DNA of 64,000 nucleotides, taken from the NCBI RefSeq assembly GCF_914767665.1, contig NC_059506.1:3968001-4032000 (forward strand). Direction: 5' to 3'. The notes beneath the pieces are model-generated. The model ran no database searches. It had not been told where the DNA came from and saw only the letters and a list, made by a program, of their open reading frames with translations. This document shows, in pieces, positions 57,320 through 64,000 of the stretch (position 1 is the stretch's first letter; every line of letters starts with the position of its first letter). Source of the DNA: Harmonia axyridis (lineage: Eukaryota; Arthropoda; Insecta; Coleoptera; Coccinellidae). The position numbers and the translations under genes were made by a program.

Positions 57320-58472
57320 GAGTTTCAAAAGTGGAAACTGTCCAGATAGCTGGCTATTCAAAATGAAACCTCTTATTGGAAAACCCTATATAATGAGATT
57401 TCATTTGGAATTCGGTATTCAATCAGCTATATTAAAAAAAGGAATGAAATTGTGACGTCAAAAAAGAATTGAACCTCTTCAGATTCATATATGTGAGTGC
57501 TAGATCGATAAGACAAAAAAGAATTACTCCCAAATTGAGGCGATCCTAAGAACTTTTAAGGAGCCTGAAATATTTATTCATAATCACAAGAACAATTTCA
57601 AGAAGCTAGTGGAGTAATCTTGAAGGATTTTTTATGACCGCCTTATTATCAGATTCAACATCAGTCAATGATGGAAGGATGTTAAAAAAGCCGAATCAGC
57701 TGAATATACTTCTAAAATAAACTTCTTATATGAAAGAGCTGTTTTCTGACTATGAGGGCGAATTTTTTTGGGATATTGCACATTTATTTGTCATCAGAAT
57801 CGGGGAGTTATAATGGAGAAAATGTTTTTTAATTGATATATTTACATATAGAAATGCATAAAAGATAACAAGTATGTTACAAAAAAACTCAATGAATAAG
57901 GACGAAATAATAAATGACCAATTTTAAAAATTGAATACAGTCATTACAGAAAGAGAAATACACAACTAAAACAATTTATTATACATATTATCCATTCCGA
58001 TAAAAATTATAATATCTATAATATTGCCAATTCAAATTGAGAATCTATATTTAAACAAGGTGCCAATAATATAACTGTGATTCAAATCCCCAACTGATCT
58101 TTTTCCATACTCGAAAGAATTGATGTTTACAACCTTCTGATTTTCACAATTTACATTCAGAAAACATTTCACAGGCAACTCGAGTACAAAAAAGCGCGAG
58201 TAGATATTTGAATGCTATATAAAGATTGCTGTATGTCAAGAAATTGAGACTATGCCTGTGAATCAAACATAAGTAACATACCAAACAACCGATACAAGAA
58301 GATTCGTTCCAATGAACCCTCATTTTGGAAAAATTATCTTTATTTTCAGGATCTCCATCAAAAGCGTCATCATTTCTGGACCTGTTGTGATCATTTCCGA
58401 TATCAAAGCAACAGCTCCAATCGAACTTTAAATGATATTAATTCAGGGCCAATTGCACCATTCAAAAAATAA
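57320..58472. other. No gene recognised
   Basis: AT-rich intergenic sequence. A plus-strand phrase near 58,380 (IISGPVVIISDIKA) faintly recalls exon 2 of the peptide genes, but phase and strand do not fit. Confidence 0.45.
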
Positions 58473-59278
58473 TAGTATATTATTCAACGAGCGGTAATGT
58501 AGGTCATAACTCACGCAGATGATGTTTGCAGCACGAGCCGCAGGCGAGTGCTGTAATTCATCAAGTGAGTTATGACCATTACCGCAAGTTGAATACTATA
58601 CTTTATCTACGACTATATCAATAAATACTAAGAAAAAAATACAGACTTAGAATTAAGACAGAAGGAACGGGAAATAAACATAATGTGCTCGATCCCGTAC
58701 AAGAGAGATGGAAACTTAGTGCTACCAATCACAATCGAACTAGCTTCGGCTAGCTCGAATCCAGTACATAGTACAGACATAGAAACCTTAATAATTGCCT
58801 ATAAAAATGCATTAAAATATACCAAAAAATATTCCCTGTAAACGATTACGATCTTACTGCTACACCAATCTTGAAAATTTTTTCAAACTCCTTTATATTT
58901 TTTCGGGCAATTAATTCTGTATGGTAACATTAGCTGTTTGTCTTTTGGAAATGTATACCTTTATAATATTTCATCTTCACTATCTGAATTAATCGTTTTC
59001 AGCAAAACATTCACAATAATTAGATATCAACTTAATTTGAAAACGTCAAAAGTGACATTCCCTCGGACATTCCTCCCCTCAATAACAATAATGGAATGTT
59101 CCCTTTCGGCCAATCGAACAGAAGCAGAGAAGTATAGAAGCACAGATCCATATTTTCCAATTTATAATAGTGAGTTATAAGTAGTGAGTTATTATAAATC
59201 ACGCTGTTTGTTAATAGATACTATTAATTGCTCAAAAGCAGTTGAATAATGAGTTTATAATTCAATAGGAGTAGATAA
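58473..59278 (+). mobile_element. Unclassified 811-bp-type element, copy 2
   Basis: Near-identical to 36,990-37,800 over its whole length, with the same 5' hairpin and the same GAGTAGATAA end. Flanks show no clear duplication. The 80-codon internal frame differs from copy 1 at a few bases, all of them amino-acid changing, so it is probably not a maintained protein. Confidence 0.9.
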
Positions 59279-59870
59279 ACGCTGTTTACGTAATCAACGC
59301 TAATCGATTATTATAATATTTACCGATTGTTCTTGTGGTGACAAAGTTAACATGAATTATTTTTTTAAATTGTCATTGAATGATAATTCACGATCTGAAT
59401 ATTAATCCATATTTCAATTGTGAAATTCCTCACAAAACCAAACACAGAAACAATCAGATTATGTCCATAGACAAATAATATTCATGGTTATGTAATAAGT
59501 CATTTGTTTCGACGTTTTGAGTTGCGCAGAACAATAGACCTAATATCAATTAAATTGATATGAGTTCTATGCACAGAACCTTGTTTGAAAGTAATTGGGA
59601 AAATAAACGTCCAAATTTTTCTGTTTAGTGTAATCGGTGATTAGGCCACATTAAACGTCATTTGAAATATGGTGCAAGTGTAAAAAGCTAAATCAGAACT
59701 AGTGACCGAAACAATCAAAAATTTGAAATTACGGAAAATATAACGGTTGTGAGCTGTTACTGCAGCTTGATATAAGAATTTAGTCTGGTATTGGTCAGAT
59801 TCTATGGTGATGTTGACATGGCTCAAAGGGGAATCTAGCCGATGAAAAACATCCGACTCGAATCGAATCT

Positions 59871-60058
59871 TTTTTTTTTATTTCCTTTTATATGTGCTTG
59901 GCTTAACCATCCACATAACGAACATTTCATTTTCTATAAGACTCTTTCAAATTTATCACCAGACATATACAACATCCATGACCTAGCCGGGATTCGAACC
60001 CGGTACCTTCGGCACCACAGTCAACCTCCCAGTCGACCATACTACTGAGGTAGTCAAG
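59871..60058 (-). mobile_element. tRNA-derived SINE
   Basis: On the minus strand a tRNA-like head contains the B box GGTTCGAATCC within CCGGGTTCGAATCCCGG, and an A-box-like TAGTATGGTCGACTGGG. A unique body and an A-tail (T run at 59871-59879) follow. AATCGAATCT flanks both sides (59861-59870 and 60059-60068), a 10-bp target duplication. It is not a functional tRNA, because there is no matching acceptor stem. Confidence 0.88.
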
Positions 60059-60366
60059 AATCGAATCTCAGAAACCCAAAGACACAGAAAATGATCAGTG
60101 GACCCATATATTTTCAGAAGATAACCCATCCGATTGAAATCAACATTTTCGAGGGCAACATTTCCAATGTCTTATTAATGAAAAAATGCTCCTGACACCA
60201 ACTCAGTGCAATTTTACGATTTTGTTTTAACTTGACTGTTTATTTTCATTCATCCAAATGAGGGGATATTAAATGAAAGTTGATTCTATTGTTTCATTTA
60301 TTATTATTCCAAATCATCTTGTTTCCTGCATAATTTCGTAATGTAATTGTTGATACCCTGTAGCTC

Positions 60367-62467
60367 TCAAACTAGTGTTCCTGCTATGGATGGAACCGGA
60401 CCCTGCTGTTTCAGAACCTGAAAGACATACATCTCATGACACCAGTAAGAAGCATTCTCCGTGAAAAATAAAGACATACTAGATATTTTGAACGCATCTC
60501 TTATTGGATTGAAATATTAATAAGAATATTTCCCTCCTGTCATAAATTCTGTGTATATGGAGAACAATTATCGAAAATTACAGCGAATATTTCCCTCCTG
60601 TCAAAAATTCTATGTTTATGGAGAACAATTATCGAAAATTACAGCGATAATTGCATTGTAGGAAGCGAAACTGCACTGCGATAATTGTTCTGTTCATAGA
60701 TGCATAGTTTCTATGTATCTTTCACAGTTCGAATCTATGGTATCTATGGAATCTATGTCACTTTGACAAGTTAACAGTTTATTCGGGAAATATTCCCCCG
60801 AATTACGCTCGTGCATCAAAATGACCGGATAATTTCGCATTCCAGCGTGTTTTCTTTGAAAAACTGCATTCGGTCATTTTCATTTTTGGAGAAAGAGCCC
60901 TCCACCTCCACCAAATGAAAATGAACTCATGCAGTTTTTATAACAACACGCTGTCATGCAAAATTATCTGTAATTTTGATGCATTTTGTACCTATATCTA
61001 TAGGTACTCAAAATCATATTGCGCCAAATTGAAATGTTATGTGATTCAGATTTAGATTTAAGGGGGAGGGGTTGCATTGCACTGCGACCTTATGATCTAT
61101 TTTGCCCCCTATCAGAACTGTTCTCACCCTTAGTCGTCGTAGTCTACAGCTTGCCCTTCAAGGAAACTACTTCCACATTTCTACAAGTCTCTTGTCCAAA
61201 CTATTTTTTGCATCCCACCAAGAGATTCTTCCACCTATCAGCAGAATCTGCACTGGTCGTTTTTCACTAGACTCTTTCTCATGAGGGATGTACTTCCTGA
61301 GGCTGTAATTCTGTTTGAGGAATCTAATGAGGAGATATATTTCTTGCTAAGACCCAGATAGTTATTAAAAATCGGAGTATCAATGTTTTGAAGAAACTTT
61401 TTGGAATGCTCCAACCCAAGGTGATTCCACTAGAGTTTTTTCGGTTTTTTCCCTCGCCTGAGTCTCTTTCTTGTTGGTATCCATACCAGTGAAAGGTTCT
61501 GGGATAGTGAAAGGAGTCTGTGCTCCTTTTTTCGAGCGACCGGGAAAGCAGCTTGAATAGACCATCTTATTCTTGCCTTTTTCATCGAGTTCACTTCGAC
61601 TCTCAGCACTCCAATATCTTCTTATAATGGAAGATATGCGAGCTCAATGCTTTGATTGCAACCTGACTGTCAGAATGTATTGCTATATTACATTTCTGAT
61701 AATTCCTTACTAGGTTTCTTTTTCACACATCTTGAACACACAGCCTGAAAGACACTTGGACAACGGCCTAACGATAGTGAGCATTTGATGACAGCACCAA
61801 ATACTCCAACCATCTTAGGTCACGGGCTTAGCCAGGTTTCGGGAAGGTTTCCACACAAGCATTATTGACTGCGGCTGTGCGAAGGTTGATTAACAGTTTC
61901 CTGCTTGCCTCTTTTCATTTTAATAAATGGTGACAACTTCACATTTGGCGGTTTGAACCCCCTTAATCCTAATCTGGCTACCATTTGATGGTATTCTTTT
62001 TGAGAACTGGGATTATGGTCTCCATTTTCCATTCTTTTTTACTTAGTTATAATTAATAATCAGCAAATTCATAATCAAATTTCAGCGACTTGAGTTGAGT
62101 CGATTATGAGTATTTCGTTGTAATATATACTTTACTCACCTTCAAAAATGCATCAGTATTTTTTATTTTCAACCCTTTGTTTCCTGTAACTACAGAAGAT
62201 GTACCTTGGGAAGCAACGCTGCACTGTAATTGAGAAAAGTATATGAAAACAAATTAAATCAGTGGCGATGGTAAGTTATGAAAAGCTATCAGCAAAAATC
62301 ATCAAGAAATGAAAATCCAAAGGAGGCTGCAATTCATTTATTGATTCAATCTCATTTTAGAACCTTCAAACAAAACAAAAAATTGAAATTGGTTTACAGA
62401 ATTTCATTGACAAACTTACCACTGCAACAAGAACAAGAAGTAAGATGACAAATGGAGTTAGCTTCAT
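60367..62467 (-). CDS. Small secreted peptide, gene H (3 exons)
   Basis: Minus-strand exons 62467-62420, 62223-62140 and 60417-60367, phase 0 (GTAAGT and GTGAGT donors), give 60 residues. Exon 1 is MKLTPFVILLLVLVAV. Exon 2 starts CSVASQGTSSVVTG, and VAS before QG is a good signal-peptidase site. It ends KIKNTDAFLK. Exon 3 reads VLKQQGPVPSIAGTLV and stops. The lone cysteine would be removed if cleavage falls after VAS. TTTATT near 60,297 is the complement of the poly-A signal. It is the intact mirror copy of broken gene F. Intron 2 contains a LINE RNase H relic and the empty target site of the foldback found in F. Confidence 0.82.
60530..60650 (+). repeat. 58-60 bp tandem duplication
   Basis: ATTTCCCTCCTGTCATAAAT at about 60,530 repeats as ATTTCCCTCCTGTCAAAAAT at about 60,588, each ending AAAATTACAGCGA. 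A hairpin-forming inverse (GCGATAATTGTTCTGT) follows. Confidence 0.8.
60812..60990. repeat. Imperfect palindrome, 180 bp
   Basis: GCATCAAAATGACCGGATAA at the left pairs with ATTATCTGTAATTTTGATGC at the right. The inner arms include CAGCGTGTT and AACACGCTG. Confidence 0.75.
61380..61765 (-). pseudogene. LINE RNase H domain relic
   Basis: The minus strand reads NYQKCNIAIHSDSQVAIKAL, the conserved SDSQAAIKAL box of LINE RNase H. After a frame break it continues GAQTPFTIPEPFTGMD, the usual region following the ADELAR(K)G motif. It is broken by stops. It lies in intron 2 of gene H and has no visible counterpart in F. Confidence 0.65.
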
Positions 62468-62479
62468 ATTGATGGTTCA

Positions 62480-62596
62480 ACTGGTTCCACTTGATATTCG
62501 ATTCCTTAAATACCTAATTCATGCAAAAGAAATCGAATGAATTCACATAAAAATAAAGCATAATTTGATTGTTAATACGTGATTGATACAATGATT
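62480..62596 (-). promoter_or_regulatory. Gene H promoter
   Basis: On the minus strand CAATCACGTATTAACAATC, then TATTTAAG from 62512, then CCAGT at 62484-62480. Spacing is 30 bp and the leader 15 nt, identical to gene F. Confidence 0.76.
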
Positions 62597-62983
62597 GGAT
62601 TTGCTAAGAGCAATTAATAGCCAATGCGAGAATTTATCATATTTTTGGCAACTTTTTCCGTTCCCTGGTGATAGAAAATAAATTCATATCAATCGAACAC
62701 TTAGAATATTGCCCGTGGAGAGAAAAACTTTGCATTATTGCTTATTTTATCTTCGCTAGAGTCCATATTCGACGCGCGCTCAAAACTAAACTGAGTCAAC
62801 TAATCACAAAACTGTCAAAGAAATTGTTGCAGCACGATATATCATCTTTTAATGAGTCTTCTGATAAAGGATAATTACTATAAATCAAATAATTTGACAA
62901 CTTTGTGTCTAATCCTTCACAATAATATATCTTTATGATATATTTAGTTCATTTTTGTCTTGGAATATATTCCAATTCTAAAA

Positions 62984-64000
62984 ATGACTACCTTCAGTAA
63001 TGGTTTGCCCTGTGAATCCTCACTAGAGTAACCGGTACGTTTAGTTAGTTTGTAGTTTCTTGCTTGCAGTTTTGGTGAAGTGGATATACACGTGGTGAGT
63101 TTGTAAATTCAATAATTTCGTTGAACTATAAGGCACTGATGAGGGAAAATTGTATTATTGAAAACAAAAATTCCGAAACGTACGTCTGTCTTTATGTTAA
63201 TTTAGCTGTTCAATTTGTTAACCGTTTACTCAATTGGTACAGTTTTAGTCATTTTGAATTTTCTTCTGGTTGATTATTAATTTTGAAATTTTTAGAATTG
63301 GAATATATTCCAAGACAAAAATAAACTAAATATATCATACAGATATATTATTGTGAAGGATTAGACACAAAGTTCTCAAATTATTTGATTTATATTAAAT
63401 ATCCTTCATCAAGAAGACTCATTAAACTTTTATAATTTGATGTAATCATTTATTAATTAGAGAGTCAGTATCAACCAATTGATAAATTTAAAATTTCTGA
63501 AATTATTTATTCAATTGTAAATGTTGATTTGTATATCTATTTCAAAAGAATAACAAGAAAGAAATCTATGACTACCTTCAGTAATGGCTTGCTCTGTGAA
63601 TCCTCACTAGAGTACAGGTACGTTTAGTTAGTTTGTAGTTTCTTGCTTGAAATTTTGGTGAAGTGGATATACACGTGGTGAGTTTGTAAATTCAATAATT
63701 TCGTTGAACTATAAGGCACTGATGAGGCTAAATTGTATTATTAAAAACAAAAATTCCGAAAAATACGTCTGTCTTTATGTTAATTCAGTTGTTCAATTTG
63801 TTAACCGTTTACTCAATTGGTACAGTTTTAGTCATTTTGAATTTTCTTTTGGTTGATTATTAATTTTGTCATTTTTAAAATTGGAATATATTCCAAGACA
63901 AAAATAAACTAAATATATCATACAGATATATTATTGTGAAGGATTAGACACAAAGTTGTCAAATTATTTGATTTTTACGAAATCTCATCTTTCTAACACC
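62984..64000 (+). repeat. 584-bp tandem repeat with internal inverted segments
   Basis: ATGACTACCTTCAGTAATGG at 62984 recurs at 63568, and both units run through TACACGTGGTGAGTTTGTAA and GAAGGATTAGACACAAAGTT. The segment 62,889-62,982 is an inverted copy of 63,290-63,390. The array continues past the window. No coding frame is conserved. Confidence 0.88.

Larger units (their letters stand above)
55800..62600 (-). repeat. Right arm of the large inverted duplication
   Basis: Mirror of 39,140-45,850 with genes H and I. It has gained an extra stretch at 56.95-60.1 kb, including the second 811-bp-type repeat and a SINE, that is absent from the left arm. Confidence 0.82.

Noticed and set aside
58340..58440. 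Possible extra peptide-gene exon (IISGPVVIISDIKA, plus strand)
   Set aside because: The phase after its acceptor does not match the family, the strand opposes genes H and I, and there is no exon 1 or promoter nearby.
59979..60055. tRNA gene suggested by GGTTCGAATCC
   Set aside because: No acceptor stem pairs with the 3' side. It is followed by a unique body, an A-tail and a target duplication, so it is a SINE head.

Overview
This 64 kb window is AT-rich animal DNA, almost certainly from an insect. Spliced genes use GT-AG introns, the promoters carry a TATA box plus an arthropod-type TCAGT initiator, and the mobile elements are BEL/Pao, CR1/Jockey-like LINEs, Tc1/mariner (including a DD41D lineage), PIF/Harbinger-like MITEs and a tRNA-derived SINE. 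A beetle is my best guess, but that is inference. No housekeeping gene, rRNA or genuine tRNA was found. Most long open frames belong to mobile elements. The host genes are too finely spliced to show up as long ORFs. The main content is a cluster of at least nine copies of one small secreted-peptide gene, spread from 6.4 kb to 62.5 kb and labelled here A-I. Map order and strand: A(-) 6.4-9.8 kb, C(+) 12.8-17.6, D(+) 19.4-21.2, E(-) 29.4-30.5, F(+, broken) 39.3-43.6, G(+, exon-1 relic) 44.4, B(-) 46.1-49.1, I(-) 52.9-56.5, H(-) 60.4-62.5. Seven (A, B, C, D, E, H, I) have intact three-exon frames coding for peptides of 53-71 residues. All introns are phase 0. Exon 1 is 48 nt in each and encodes only a 16-residue signal segment (pattern MKxTxFVILLLVLVAV). 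Exon 2 (72-108 nt) and a short exon 3 (36-66 nt with stop) encode a small, lysine-rich, almost cysteine-free mature peptide. Except in the divergent C, the mature part has recognisable elements: KLKVVDSLVK at the end of exon 2 in A, B, D and E, and VQKxxxP at the start of exon 3. The copies share a compact promoter: an element close to YAATCACGTTTTSACWATC, then 38-53 bp, then TATTTAAG, then exactly 30 bp to a TCAGT-like initiator where it can be scored, then about 15 nt to the ATG. This looks like a rapidly diversifying secreted-effector family with a conserved promoter and signal exon and a variable product. I recognise no described family. Layout: 0-6 kb holds a 141-bp satellite, a MITE and two head-to-head LINE fragments. 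6.2-10 kb (gene A) is a direct segmental duplicate of 45.9-49.3 kb (gene B). 10-22.8 kb holds genes C and D with Tc1, DD41D and foldback insertions. 22.8-28.9 kb is a young BEL/Pao LTR retrotransposon with near-identical LTRs and a GGAAC target duplication. 29-30.6 kb is gene E. 33.1-38.2 kb is a nearly complete two-ORF LINE split by an 811-bp insertion. 39-62.6 kb is a large degenerate inverted duplication: F and G on the plus strand mirror H and I on the minus strand. Its symmetry centre (about 50.5-51 kb) coincides with a 1.25-kb palindromic AT-rich repeat. 63-64 kb is a 584-bp tandem repeat. The peptide genes are the only plausible host genes. Mobile elements have enlarged their introns without entering any exon of the intact copies. 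Two copies are visibly dead: F by a one-base insertion in exon 2, and G by decay of exon 1 and loss of the rest.
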